A stretch of 64,000 bases of DNA from Gigaspora margarita. Its lineage: Eukaryota; Glomeromycota; Glomeromycetes; Diversisporales; Gigasporaceae. Both the position numbers and the translations under genes were made by a program. Positions 43,656 to 56,032 of this stretch are shown here, piece by piece. The notes below the pieces were generated by a model. It had not been told where the DNA came from, made no database searches, and was given only the letters and a program-made list of their open reading frames with translations. The stretch is from contig WTPW01000027.1 in NCBI GenBank assembly GCA_009809945.1, forward strand, positions 813,484-877,483. The letters are read 5' to 3'. How positions within the stretch are numbered: position 1 is the stretch's first letter; the number at the start of each line of letters is the position of its first letter.

Positions 43656-45085
43656 CCTATAAGTAGAGATGGGCACACACGTGATATGTGCGGGATTTTT
43701 AATATGATCCCAAAATAAAAATTATCCGGCCAGCATTACCTTATTATCTGGCCTGCATTAACATATTAGGCCAATTCCTATTGGCATTTGATATGTATCG
43801 ATATATATATATTTTCCTGTATATCATTTCACATATATTATAATGCATTTTTATAGTTACATGCACTTCTGCATAGAATTTATTTATAGTAGATATGTGA
43901 TCCATAAATTACAATACATATAAATAAACTGTAGTTTATTTTAAACCTACATTTTTACAATAAGTTACAGTTTATTTATTATAACTAATAGATTATAGTT
44001 GCACCTCTAATTTGCAGTATTAAAAATAATTAATTTAATTATTTATTTAATTTAATCATAAAAAATTTTGGCAAAATCTGAATTAGTTAAACTTTTAATA
44101 TTTCATATGTATAAAATCAATAAGATTAAATTACTTTTACTTTAAATATTATCCCTTAGATTGTAACACAGGCTAATTTGCCTGTGTATTTTAATTATTT
44201 TAATAAAATTTTAATAAAATTTTAAATATTGATTTTAGCTATATCTTTTCTAAGTAAAAAATATTCTTTGAGTTTTGTTTTAGTAACTTTGTTATAAAAA
44301 TTTTTTAAAATTATTAGAAAACTTTAGTATAATCAAAGTTTAAAGTTCTTGTATTAGCATTTTTACTATTAAAATTTTTCTTTAGATTTTCTTAAATTTT
44401 ATATGTTCCCGTCTATAAAAAAACTTTTACTTCTAATACAAGTCTTGATTTTTACAAATAAATCATTAAAGTTGCAATAATAAAAGTTATCATCCTTTAT
44501 ATAAACTACAATATTGTCTTAAGAACTATAGCTTTAAAACTAAAACTGAATAAGATTATAGAGAAATTGTGATAAAATTTTTAAAAAAATTTTTTTCTTA
44601 AAGATATCTATTTTTAGCTTATATATAACTTAAAATTTTTTTCTTATAATATAAAAACTAATTTTTAAAAAAGTAATACTTATTTTTAATTATAATTGTA
44701 CAAAGTTTTATTTAATTATCTTGATATTTAAAAAAAGTAAATCAGAGCAAAAAAAGTACAAAAACACAGGCAAATTTGTCTGTGTTTTACTACAATCTAA
44801 GGGATAAGAATTCTTTATGTAAATTTACCCATTTTATATATAAGCAAAAATTCACATAAGTTTTTTTTTATTTAGAATAAATAAGATTTGTAAGAAATAG
44901 CTAATTTGAACAAGAAAATTAATTTTCAATAATAAATTCTGCATGGTTGCTTTTTTATTAGACAAAATTAAGAAATACAGAAATTTGTAATCTGATCCTG
45001 TATGGGATCTATGTCACGCACAAGATCTGTGCATGACACACAGGATTTTTAAAATAACTGCGATTTGCTTATCTCTACCTATAAG
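43656..45085. mobile_element. 1.4-kb hAT-like element, 8-bp TSD
   Basis: The element at 43664-45077 has inverted ends TAGAGAT(GG/AA)GCA and a perfect 8-bp flanking repeat CCTATAAG (43656-43663, 45078-45085). The terminal motif matches the element at 6059-10197. No transposase frame is seen. It contains a nested TA-flanked MITE. Confidence 0.87.
44152..44804. mobile_element. 653-bp MITE nested in hAT-like element
   Basis: Inverted ends TCCCTTAGATTGTA, then ACACAG(G/A)C(T/A)AATTTG, lie between TA dinucleotides (44150-44151, 44805-44806). The interior is AT-rich and non-coding. Confidence 0.8.
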
Positions 45086-45708
45086 GAAGTAATGGTATTA
45101 TGATTTTGAATGCGTTTTGTATTATAGTCTCTAGATAATGATCTAGATCTTGACCTTGAAACCTAGCACTCCGTTTCACTCAGCTACAAAGAACTGTCAT
45201 ATTTATAAGAAAAAATTTTGCTTATCCACTGATTATTACAAAATTAGCTAGTCTTATCGCTATTTCTATTTCCTGCTTTATTTATTAATAATAGTAAAAT
45301 TAAAAACGGGATAATAAATAAAAAAAATAAATAAAACAAAACATCATTTGATATGCTTTCTTTTTATTTATTACTTATTAGCAACAATATTATAAATAAA
45401 AGAATTAATTCTTACAAGTCATTGTAATTTCATAAAAAAATTTTAACCTCTTGTCATTCTAAAACTTAGAAATTAATCCTTTTTCCATTTTTTTCTTTTG
45501 TGCATTATGAAGTTACCCCTAAACTTCACAGAACGTAACTTAAAAAAACAACCAAAATTTTCAAATGCTAATCTTTATTTTTTTTAATTAATCGATCTAG
45601 ATTACTATTGATTTTATGTTACGCTATTTAGTACACCATACGGTGCATATAATATTTCTTTAGTTACTCCTTTGGACATTGTTTTAAGAAAAAATTATCC
45701 TATTTCAT
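45086..45708. other. AT-rich stretch, no gene seen
   Basis: No coding sequence, inverted repeat or tRNA-like structure can be supported here. Confidence 0.4.
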
Positions 45709-46692
45709 TATAATAAATCTGTGATTCATACCAAATATACAGTTACGGTATTAAGCATTCTTTGATTTAAGTTAACATTTTTTAATTTAATTTTCAATTT
45801 TTTTGGTATAGGCTAAAGTGAAGTGAATTTTTGATGATCAACATACTATCAACCAATCAAATTGTAAAATTTTCATTACCCCAGATCACTTTCATAAACC
45901 AAATTATGTGAAAAAAATAAATTTTGCTGATTTCTATTTTTGGATAACAATCTTTTGATGCTTGTAAATGTGATTATCATCATTTGTTTGCTTAGAAAAT
46001 CAAGATCTATTACTTTATGTATCAGATCTACTGTCTACTCCCGCTATAGTCACACTGTCTGGCAGAAACTTGACATGACTATAGCGAGAAAAACATAATA
46101 ATAGTCACATCATGTGATTATAGCGAGAGTTAATTTTATATTACTGCAAATGATTGGTATATAGTTTCAAGAAAATGTGATTATTTCAGATGTGACTATT
46201 GCGGGAGTAGACTGTAAATCCTGAGGCATCATATAATCATTAGACAATAGATAGATTGTATTTATTGCATCATATATATTATCTGCTGATATAATAAATC
46301 TGTGATTCATACCAAATATATAGTTAAGAATATTGAGCATTTTGATTTAAATTAATTTGTAACTAACATTTTTTTGTTTTTCACATTTTTTGGGTATGGG
46401 TAAAATGAAGTGAATTTTTGATAATCAACATCTGATCATCCAATCAAATTGTCAAAGTTTTATTATTCCCATATACAAAATCATATGAAAAAAATAAACT
46501 TGTTTCACTTTAGCTGATTTACATTTTTGGACAACAATCTTTCCATACTTGTAAACTTTTTATTGCCATTTGTTCACTTAGAAAATCAAGAGCTATTACT
46601 TTTACATATCAGATCCAAATCCTAAGACATTGTATGATCATTAAACAATAGATAAATTGTACCTTATTGCATTGTATACATTACCTGCTATT
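45709..46692 (+). repeat. Tandem duplication of about 400 bp
   Basis: Unit 1 (45709-46287, including a MITE) and unit 2 (about 46288-46692) both begin ATAATAAATCTGTGATTCAT and share blocks throughout, with moderate divergence. Neither codes for anything recognisable. Confidence 0.8.
46031..46214. mobile_element. 184-bp TA-flanked MITE (pogo/Tigger-like)
   Basis: Inverted ends C(T/A)GTCTACTCCCGC(T/A)ATAG lie between TA dinucleotides (46029-46030, 46215-46216). The second tandem unit has the equivalent site without the insertion (CAGATCCAAATCC near 46615). Confidence 0.87.
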
Positions 46693-47839
46693 TTATTCTC
46701 TTTTTTCTTAGTTGTAAATTCTTAAAATCTTATCAAAGATATTATTACTTTCATATGATATATCACACAAAGTATAGCACCTGTTCCTAGTACTCTAACT
46801 ACAAATCCTATTTTTCATTAAAAAATTATATTCCTGATCAAATATTATTATGATTACTATAATAAAAAAATATTGATAATAGATAATACTGTTTATAATA
46901 ACAATAAATCATGTGTTTAGATCTAATATACATGATTTATCTATCTTCTCTTATCAGTAAAAATTTTATTTATCTAATCGCCAGCAAATACTAGATAGCC
47001 TAATCTGATTTATTAAATTAATAAGAAAACTCAGATATAAGAATTTTTTTCTTTATTTTCTTCATTTAACTCTCTTACACAAAACTCGATCTCTTATATT
47101 ATTATTGTATTATATTCTTTTTTTTTTTAACTATAAAAACATTTTTTGTTTATAATATATATCAGTTAATTAAAATGTGATGAAATAACTAACAATAATA
47201 TTTCTTTATATAACACTATCATTCTTTAAAACATTTTTTTTATGAATAAACTTGTTTGTCATTAAATCAACTTGTTATATTTAATAAGAAAGCACAAATC
47301 TAAATATAATTTTCTTTTTATCTGATAGATTTCCTGCTAAATCCTGCTTTTTTGTATTTAATTTATCATTATCTATCAAAATATTTTAGTTATTATTATT
47401 AATAAATAAAAAATACTAGCAAAATAAATCTGATTCTTTTGAAATAAGATTCCTTATTTGAAAGCTCTTATGAATAATCCAATTCCTTCTATTTCTATTG
47501 TACAACTTATAAACTTGGCTATAAAAACAATTATTTAATATGAATTAAGTAAATACTAATGAAATGACAAACAATACTATTCTTTATATCTCATATAATA
47601 AATAATAAGCCACTTTCATCAGTTGCTAGATTTTATTGTATTTTTCCTTCATTAATAAATTAATTAAAAGATAACAAACTCTGTTATAAAATTATATAAT
47701 AAGTAAATAAATAATTTATCAAATTTTTTTCTATTTAACCAATGAATGAACTTATCTTGATAGCATTTATAAATTTTTATTTACACTTGATTTTCCTTCT
47801 ACAAAAAAAATATCTTCAATCTTCATTGCCTTTTGCTTC
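46693..47839. other. AT-rich stretch, no gene seen
   Basis: Very AT-rich sequence with no supported coding region or clear repeat boundaries. Confidence 0.4.
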
Positions 47840-48733
47840 ATTAAAACTACTAGTGGAAATAGTAAATTTATAACTGGAACTGCCCTTTATTGTGCTACTA
47901 ATAAAGATAACAAATTTAGAGAATTAACCTACAAAGGCTTTACTGAAACACAATCTCATTAATAATTGAGTTTAAAAAAATTCAATTGTCCTAATGATCA
48001 GAAGTATGTTTATTATGATAATGCCAAATTTGTAAGCTTTTCTACTTTATCTATTTGTACTTTTCTCTATTCATTAATTGATCTTACTTCTCATTTACAG
48101 CTTGGTCTTATTTAAACCATCTCTGTTACTTCTACATCTGATTTAACATGTTCACCTGAAGATCTCCCTAATGCTTTCCCCTTATTATTATATACTGGCC
48201 CTGCAATCATGAACTCGTGCAAGTGTAATAATAACATAGGAAGACAAAGCTTCATATTATTTAAAAAACTTTACAACCTGTCAATGGCCAAAAAGGCATC
48301 GATTCAAATGTGCTTGTATCTTATACAAATACCTATGGCCAATATGATTCTCTCAAAGATAGCCTTAAGAAAAGTGTTGTTTTGGCAATTAGAAGATTAA
48401 AACTTGGTCCTGGTAGCAAGTTTCCTTATATTATATTATCTGTATCGAATGGAGCTATGCTTCAATCAAACCAAAATCTTCACCCCAATCTGCTATTAAC
48501 AAAATTAACTTTACCAAACAATTTAATTACCCACTTACTTGATTAAGGAGCAATATGCTATGATGACTTCTCATAACTCTAATAAGAGAAAAAGAACTGG
48601 CCTCTTTGCTTCTTCACACAAAACTTCCAATAATAATCCACCAACAGTTGATGACCTTGTAAATCAAATTAGAACCAATGGACCTGAACTTCAACCTTTT
48701 CAAGAATCAACTGCCAATGAGACTGAACCCTAA
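47840..48733 (+). pseudogene. Decayed spliced gene, unknown family
   Basis: Exon-like 47840-47961 encodes IKTTSGNSKFITGTALYCAT and GFTETQ before stops. A GTAAGC donor at 48032 and a pyrimidine-rich TTTACAG acceptor at 48100 define an intron. The downstream part encodes TSTSDLTCSPEDLPNAFPLL, then QPVNGQKGIDSNVLVSYTNT and ILSVSNGAMLQSN, with a frame change and a stop. It ends in a short polar tail (TVDDLVNQIRTNGPELQPFQ, stop 48731-48733). The layout (short core, intron, polar tail with a (D)DL(V/A) motif) resembles 28160-29898. Function is unknown. Confidence 0.45.
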
Positions 48734-49176
48734 CAAACTTGCAAGTAATAATCAATAAAATAAAAATATAAATTTGTACAACTCTCTGCAATTTTATTTC
48801 ATGTCAAATTTAAATCTTATTTGCTGCATCTCTGTAACAATATTAATATTTTCTAAAATTACCTAAATCATTTGACTTCTTTTTTTTTTTTACCTTAAAC
48901 TTATAGAAAACAAAAAAGAAATTGAGTATTTTATTCAAAATAAAGCAAACATAGTAATAAGCTCTTATAAAACAGACAGTACTACTAGATTACCTGTATA
49001 TTATTTAAAAATAATAAAGATGTTTTGAAAATAGTATCACAAAAAGTATTCTAATGATATTAAAAGGACAATGTTTTATAAATATTTACAAGGTGGCCAA
49101 TATATATATATAAAGAAAATTTAGATAGTCTTTGCTCTATCTGTAATATGTATAGATATAAAACATTTGATAACTT
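48734..49176. other. AT-rich stretch, no gene seen
   Basis: The 3' flank of the decayed gene. Nothing further is supported. Confidence 0.4.
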
Positions 49177-50469
49177 AGAACACTAGTACAATACTATGCA
49201 GACTTGGATTATTAAATATTAAATTTAATATATTAATTAATGCTTTTTGAAAATTATACAAATTAGTATGATATAAATAAGTGAATCAGTATAGTACAGA
49301 ACTACTATACTATGCTTGTCAGCTAAAGTATTACAAAGGTTAATATAGAATGACTGATTAGATCAGTATGGTATAAATATGATTTTATCAAACTGTACCA
49401 TTGGTACAATTCGGTATTGCAAATATCAGTATGGTACGACATACCAGATCAGTATGGTATGGATGCAATCTTATCAAACCGTACCATACTGATCTGCATA
49501 AATATAGTATGGTACATATATTTAAAAATCATACCATACTGATCTGCTATTATATTAAACCTATATATTAGCAGAACAGTGTAGTACGATTGATAAAATC
49601 TACACCATACCATACGGATCTGGTAGTTAACAGGGTGTAGAATCGATTTTCCTGTCACGTGACTTTCTGGCATCAATTTTCCTTGAGAAAAAAATTATTT
49701 ATGTTAGGGTTTGGGTTCATGTTGGTGGTTAGAAGGAGCATTATATATCAAAATTATGCGAGGAAACATTTTTGTTAGGCCAGAAAGACGATTTGCTAGT
49801 ATAAATCTTATGATAAATATGATTTTTGCAAAACAAATGTTTGTTTTGAATTTCTTTACGTTTCACCTGATCCTGATTTTTAATTGGCCAATTGACTTTG
49901 TCAGAAGATCACGTAACCATGAATTTGTTCAAGCATTGATTCTTTCATGATTTATTATCAAAATTGAACTTAATGTCTACAATAAAGAAAAATTATTATG
50001 ATAAAAAAATTGAAAAATATATCATGTGTGAAAACTTATATTAAAGATATCTAGTTTGCTTATTAATCATTCAAGGAAACAAATATAATGCTAATGCTAA
50101 AAAATGTAAAAATTGTATAGCTACCAGATCCATATGGTATTGTATAGTGAGGATTTTATCAAATCGTACCATACTGTTCTGCTAATATATATATATTTAA
50201 TATAATAGCAGATCAATATGGTACGGTTTGATAAAATTGCATCTATACCATACTGATCTAGCATGTCATACCATACTGATCTTCTGTAATCCCAGTACAA
50301 TTTGATATAAAATATAGTTATACTATACTGATCTAGTCAGCTGTACTATATTGATCTTCTGTAATTTCTGTTAGCTATAGTTTCTAATTCAAATATTAAT
50401 ATCTATAATACCAGATCAGTTGAAACAAATCTTTGCATTATACTATACTAATTTGTAACCTAGTGCTCT
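49177..50469. mobile_element. 1.3-kb foldback packed with GATCAGTATGGTA motifs
   Basis: The outer ends AGA(A/G)CACTAG are inverted. Both arms (49270-49640 and 50130-50450) are filled with variants of (A)GATCAGTATGGTA and its complement, more than fifteen in all, plus GATGCAATTTTATCAAACCG blocks. A copy of the dispersed repeat (49705-49890) and AT-rich DNA lie in the middle. Flanks TTGATAAC and TTGAATAC could be a degraded 8-bp duplication. It is probably hAT-like. Confidence 0.65.
49705..49890 (+). repeat. Dispersed repeat copy
   Basis: Contains GTTAGGGTTTGGGTTCATGT, CAAAATTATGCGAGGAAA, TTTTTGTTAGG and TTCACCTGATCCTGATTTTT. The same order of blocks is found near 56700-56910 and, in part, at 16255-16420 and inverted at 42640-42790. 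Confidence 0.65.
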
Positions 50470-50610
50470 TTGAATACTAGTTAATATGTTTGACACAATA
50501 ACTCTATTATGTGATCTTACAAACAATAAATGTTTACAAAATTATCATATTACAAGTTGAATAGTATTCAAAATATGCTATTTAACTTGTCAATTTGAAA
50601 CTAATACATA

Positions 50611-50912
50611 GTTATTCTTAGGGTTCCGCAATTTGATTTGATCTTCAAATATTTGAATCAAATATTTGATCAAATTCAAATTCAAATTTGACTATATTTG
50701 ATTTGATCAAATTCAAATCTGGCCAAATTTGATTTGATTTGACAAATATTTGATTTGATTTGAAAATTACTATTAAAAATTCAAATTCAAATCAAATTCA
50801 AATCCAAATATTTGAATCAAATCAAATTCAAATCAGGGTCAATTTGATTTGATCAAATTCAAATTGACCCAATATTTGATTTGATTTGAATTTGAGGAAC
50901 CCTAGTTATTCT
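50611..50912. mobile_element. 286-bp hAT-like MITE, 8-bp TSD
   Basis: The element at 50619-50904 has inverted ends TAGGGTTCC and a perfect 8-bp flanking repeat GTTATTCT (50611-50618, 50905-50912). Almost all of the interior consists of (A)TTTGATTTG / CAAATCAAAT and CAAATATTTG motifs in both orientations. Confidence 0.9.
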
Positions 50913-51163
50913 TTAATATTACTAATTCATAATTCAATAATAATAGGAAATAATTATTATCTGAATATAATAATTTACAAAGATATTTAAAAAAGAATTA
51001 TGAAAATAAACTAAATATAGATTTTTGAATATACAAATTACAATATCTGTATTAATTATTGTATGCTTTGTGCTTTTGGAACCTGCTTAGAATCATATAA
51101 ATTAATCTGTAATTATTGTAAGAGTTTTTTTTGCTTATTTAAACAAATTCAAGATTATATATA

Positions 51164-51329
51164 GTGCTGATTAGGGCTGCAGACATTAGAATATCAATGA
51201 ACATATACTATGACGTTTGACGTGTCGTATGTGACGTGACGTTTAATATGATTATATATAAATTTTATATGACGTGAAGAGTGACGTACTACTTTGGACC
51301 TTCTAAATGTCTGCAGCTCTAGTGCTAAT
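51164..51329. mobile_element. 150-bp hAT-like MITE, 8-bp TSD
   Basis: The element at 51172-51321 has inverted ends TAG(G/A)GCTGCAGACATT. Flanks GTGCTGAT and GTGCTAAT form an 8-bp duplication with one mismatch. The interior has repeated GTGACGT and GACGT motifs. Confidence 0.85.
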
Positions 51330-51403
51330 AGCTTTAACTTTGAAATTATATGATTTGTTCACTTTTTTAAAAATTATATAATATTGGTAAGCCAATTAGA
51401 TGG

Positions 51404-51404
<1 letters not shown>

Positions 51405-51435
<31 letters not shown>
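51405..51435. repeat. 31-base T tract
   Basis: An unbroken T run followed by several AAAAAAGTGAGTTTATTTTT-type repeats up to about 51525. Confidence 0.95.
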
Positions 51436-51441
<6 letters not shown>

Positions 51442-51526
51442 GTAAGTTTATTTTTTTAAAAAAAGTGAGTTTATTTTTTTTAGTGAGTTTATTTTTTTAA
51501 AAAAGTATTTATTTTTTTTAAAGAAA

Positions 51527-51785
51527 GTATTTGGGGTAAAGTCAATAGAAAACAGGCAAATTGTTTTTATTAACTTTTTTGAAAATTTGAATTGAAATAT
51601 CTTAGCAATTATCAAATCAAATTTAATAAAATTTTTTATTTTAATTTTATAACTATATAGATTTAGAATAAAAAAAGTTTTATTAGATTTGGTTTGATAA
51701 TTGTTAAAATATTTCAATCTAAAGTTTAAAAAACTTTTACATAGAAAATATTTGCCTGTTTTTTATTGACCTTCCCCTTTTATTT
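51527..51785. mobile_element. 260-bp foldback
   Basis: The left arm (AAAGTCAATAGAAAACAGGC, then AAAT) pairs with the right arm (TTGCCTGTTTTTTATTGACC). The inner arms around ATCAAATCAAATTTAATAAA also match inverted. The flanks do not give a clear duplication. Confidence 0.65.
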
Positions 51786-52907
51786 ATATTTTGTTAAATA
51801 GTGTCTTTTTTTTTAAAGAAAGAAATTTTTTTTAGAGATAAAAATTTTTTTTAGAGAAAAATTTTTTTGGCTGCTAAAAGAAGCATCATATGACCATTAT
51901 AATGCATTCTGATTGGTTTAAATTAAAAACATATACTGTAAAATTCAGACAAGTGTACCCTAGTATTTATATTACTCAAATCTATACCTGGGTACCTCTA
52001 TATGGGGGTACGCTATATAGTGACAATATGTTTTACTATATCTACTTGTAATATTACATAGTTTGTATAATACCTATATACCCAGGTATAATTACCATCA
52101 GGCCTTTCAAACTGGCAAGAAGTACACTACACAGGGGGTACCCATGTTCAAATTTTATGGTATGTTCACATTTTTATAATTTATTAATAAATTCTTAATT
52201 TTTAAAAGGCAACTGCTTTACCAGTTTAGCTTTAAATTGAAATATAAACTACAAGTTTTATTCTTTAAAACATAAAGAACTAAATTTGTAGATTAGTTTT
52301 ACATCTTATAACTTTTTAAAAAAGGAGTAGTATTTTTTATAAAGCTATTTTTTATACAGATTTAAAGCCATCAGCACCATACTACCCAAAATTCATATAT
52401 AATTAATAAACTACAAGAATACTTCTACTATTTGGTACATTAAACAAAAAAAATTTATTTAAATAAATAATTTAATGCATATTTAGATAAGATTGATAAA
52501 AACAGACTGTAATTGGCATAGATTATAAAATGAAAATTTTACCAAAAAGTGCATGTAAAACAAAACAAAACTTTTTTAAACACTTATCTGCTAATAGTAA
52601 TAATTTACAAGTTTGCACTTTGACTATTAGCTAGTACTTTATTTATAATTTGATAATTTTAGATTCATTTGATAAATTGTATTAATTTCAAATATCTGTA
52701 TCCATTAATTTTAAATAGATAAATCCATATTATATATCAGATTAAGAATAAAGATTATTCAGATTATAATTCTAGATATTGCATTAGCAAATTATATATA
52801 TATATATATATTGATTACTAACTGAGTAAAATATATATTGATACCCAACACCCTGCCAATTTCTATCAATAGTGATAGTAATCGATATATATATATATAT
52901 ATTTTTT
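51786..52907. other. Gene-free stretch with short palindromes and (AT)n
   Basis: Two inverted copies of ATACCTGGGTA (51985-51995 and 52078-52090) occur close together. (TA)n microsatellites lie at 52794-52811 and 52887-52903. No gene is supported. Confidence 0.45.
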
Positions 52908-53322
52908 TTTTACACTTTGGCAGTTTCGCTAGTACTTTATTAAGATACTAAGTATTATTATTATATTATAATAAATTTATACACTTGTTTACTCCTAATT
53001 TGCAAGCCTGACATCACCCGGCTACCCTAAGGCGTCCAAGTGCAACCTACCGCACTAGTTTAAGATCGTTCAGAAACTAGGGGCTGTGTTAAACCAGCCT
53101 AAGTGCCACACCAAAATGGCTTTCTACCAGCTAATATTCTATCACCCATCGCTGATATGCAAAGGTTAAGAGAACCTTGCTTCGCTCCATTTTCCTTCTT
53201 TTAACTTTCTCATTCAACTTTCCTTTTTCGTTTGTAGAGCTTTCTGCATGACTTGGATTAGAGGTTCTCTTTTGAGTCTTCTTTTTAGCTGAAATTCCTG
53301 TCTTTGGGACCTGTTTTTTATG

Positions 53323-54415
53323 CTAATTTCTCTTATGCATCCAGAGGATTCCTTCTTTTCGCTCCCATTCCACTATCTTTTCACATCTCAGTCTCCAAAT
53401 AATTTTGTAAAAATAATCCCATGCCATAAGAGGAAAGAATTGCAAATTTAATTTTACATTACTTCTTGCAAAACCTAACATTATTAGATTCTCCTCAGTG
53501 CAAGTCTTATATAAACCCCTTATAAGACCTTCTCTCCTTTCCTTTCTCTCTTGCGCACTTGAACCAAACAGACAATTGTGAAGTTGGATTCTGTAATGTT
53601 TTCTGTTCTTCTCAACTGCTACTGTCAAGCCAAAGATTTGTGGATTGAGCCATAGTGTTGTAGAGGTTGCTTTGTGATCACTACATGTAACAAAATACAT
53701 ATTCAGAATCTTCACTCTGGTCAAACTCTCCATTAAATTTTCTGATACCCATGTTTGATCTATTCTTGTACCACTTTGACTATTAGACCATGTGACTTCT
53801 CTTTCTGTCAGATTTAAGAATCTAAATGTGTCTATGAAGTCATTCTTGTTTAACCATCTATGTGTTTTTGAAACTTTGTGACTACTAACTTTGCTTTTGA
53901 TATTTTGTCCAGCTCTAAGTCCACTATGCAATTAAAGTTTCCTAAAATTACCATGTGTGTTCACTTGTTACGTTTGCTATATATATCTGTAATCTCCTTA
54001 ACACCTTGTCCATTACACTCCCATTATTTGGTGGGATGTAAATCACAATTATAATTAACTCCATATTTCTAAAATAGAATCTTGCTGCCATTATGAACTC
54101 GCTAATTTTATCTACACCTCCTAGATACTTCTCCCTTGCATGCTTGATCCCTAATGCAACACCTAAACCTTTCCTTTTATCTATTGATGTATCTGACCAA
54201 AAAAATCTAAAATCTTCTACCTTTTTTTCTACAAAAAACCCTTCTTTTCTGTTCAAAATTGTCTCCGTTACTGCAAATATATCGAATGCTTCATCATCTA
54301 ACCACTGACCCAATGTTTCAAATTTTTGTTGATTTGTTTTTAATCCGTTGATATTGTGACAACCTATCTTCAAAGTTAACTCCTTTTGCAGTAACCCTTT
54401 CCTATTTGTGTTCAC
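53323..54415 (-). pseudogene. AP-endonuclease-like (EEP) domain of LINE, frameshifted
   Basis: The first frame (54415-53948) shows CHNINGL (Asn of motif I), FDIFAVTET (catalytic Glu), a VIYIPPNN strand and, near its end, ILGNFN in the place of the usual GDFN. A frameshift near 53930 moves to a second frame (53931-53323) with RIDQTWVS and the SDH motif holding the catalytic His. These are the conserved landmarks of the endonuclease/exonuclease/phosphatase fold that nicks target DNA in LINEs. The Asp to Asn change in GNFN and the frameshift mean it is inactive. The sequence after SDH does not reach reverse transcriptase motifs. Confidence 0.8.
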
Positions 54416-54480
54416 AATGGGAACTCTGCTTAATGAACCAACTGGTTCATCTATTGATCCATATACAACTGGTGCGCCCG

Positions 54481-56032
54481 TTAGGAGCGTGATAGTAGAC
54501 CCATTTGACTCCTTTCAATACTATCGAGTCTGCTAGTAATATTTAATAGCAGATTCTTGATTTCGTTTATATCGAGTTCATGTGCCTTTTCTTTAAACAT
54601 ATTACTTACTGAACTATTATTTACATACTGATTCTCTTTGGACATCTTGATTGCCTTGAACCTTACTCTTGGTGCTTCTCTATCTTGTTTCTTCAAAGAT
54701 TCACGTCTGGTTCTTTCTGAAATGACCTTTTGTGAGTTTATATCTCTGTTATCTCCCGAACTAGAGAAGCTTCTTTTATTGATAATTTTTATAGCATTTG
54801 AGCTTGTTACTATCCTTTCCCTTCCGTATTGTGATTACTTTTGGTTGTCAGGGTATTTCTATAGCACCAATCTAGTTTGGTGTAAAGGTAGTAAACTGTT
54901 TTTTGCAGAGCATCAACATAGTCTTGTTCATTTATAAAGTAAATAGAAGCTGTTTCTCTTTGATTCCCATTGCTATTAGAAGAGATATATACTGCTTTAG
55001 CATTGATACATCTTAGTTGCCTTAGTAAAACTGACTCGATTGCCCATTTCAGGATATTTTTGGCGATGAGCTTGTATCTACTTCTTTCTGCGAGGGTCTC
55101 TGCATCAAAGTATCCCTTCGTAAGTCTAATCATTTTTCCATTCTCAAAATGAACTGCCCATGCGTTTTCTAATTCTTTTTCACGTTTTTCATTTTTGAAC
55201 TCCATTTCTACGAAGGCAGCTTTTGATTTACTATTTGCTTTAAAGCTTTTTACTATTAATCTGCCATAGAAACTGAGATTCTTTCTGACTTGGCAAGCAC
55301 GAGTTTCATTTGGTATGTCCTATAATGTAAGGCTTCTTTTGATTATTTCCTTTTGTATACTAGATAGTATTGGCTGATTTGCTAAAATTTGTTTCGCAGG
55401 AACTATGATTTCATCTTCCTGTATTGGTTTATCTCCATGTTACTTTTATCTGAAACTTTACTTGGGTCGATTTCCATTAAAGCTGAGTTAACAATATCAT
55501 TTCCTTTTCTATGTGGAGTTGGCGGTTTTGGAAGTTCTTGAACTATTAAATGAGTTGTTTCTTTTCTTTTTGGTGAATAATCTTTTTCTTCACTTTCATT
55601 CTGACTCTCATAAATGTCAAGCTCCATCGGGGCTTTGTAGAGGTTTACTTTAGTTGTTTTCACATCTACTGCCATTTGTTCACTTGAGGTTTCCTTCTCT
55701 AACTGTTCCTCAATGCCATAGTCAAAGTGGCCTGATTCTGAATCCAATAGTGCAGTTTTCCTTTTTTGTTGATTATCCTGCTTACTAAACTCTTTAATTT
55801 CTTTTAATTGTTTTTCTGTTATCTTTGGATAGTATTCTATAAGTTGCCTTATGATAAAAATTTCTTCTGCAGAGATTACTTGTACCGTCTCAGTGATTTC
55901 TTTGTTAATAAGTTGTATTTTGCTACATCCTCTACTCAACAGCTTCGAACAACTACTAACTCCTAAGCTAATAGCTTTGCTCCCTTTTTTAAGAAAATCT
56001 ATTTTCCATTCTGGAACCATGTGGGTGTTCAT
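54481..56032 (-). pseudogene. LINE ORF1-like region, broken
   Basis: Three consecutive minus-strand frames: 56032-55403 (209 codons), 55205-54810 (131) and 54696-54481 (71). The first has an N-terminal helical part followed by a polar, acidic, low-complexity tail. The second has mixed alpha/beta character (AWAVHFENGKMIRLTKGYF), and the third a short coiled-coil-like segment (INEIKNLLLNITSRLDSIE). Together they lie where ORF1 of a LINE would be. No zinc knuckle is visible. Nucleic-acid binding is inferred from position only. Confidence 0.55.

Noticed and set aside
49177..50469. CRISPR-like array of regularly spaced motifs
   Set aside because: The motifs occur in both orientations with irregular spacing inside inverted arms, and the genome is eukaryotic; a transposon foldback explains them.
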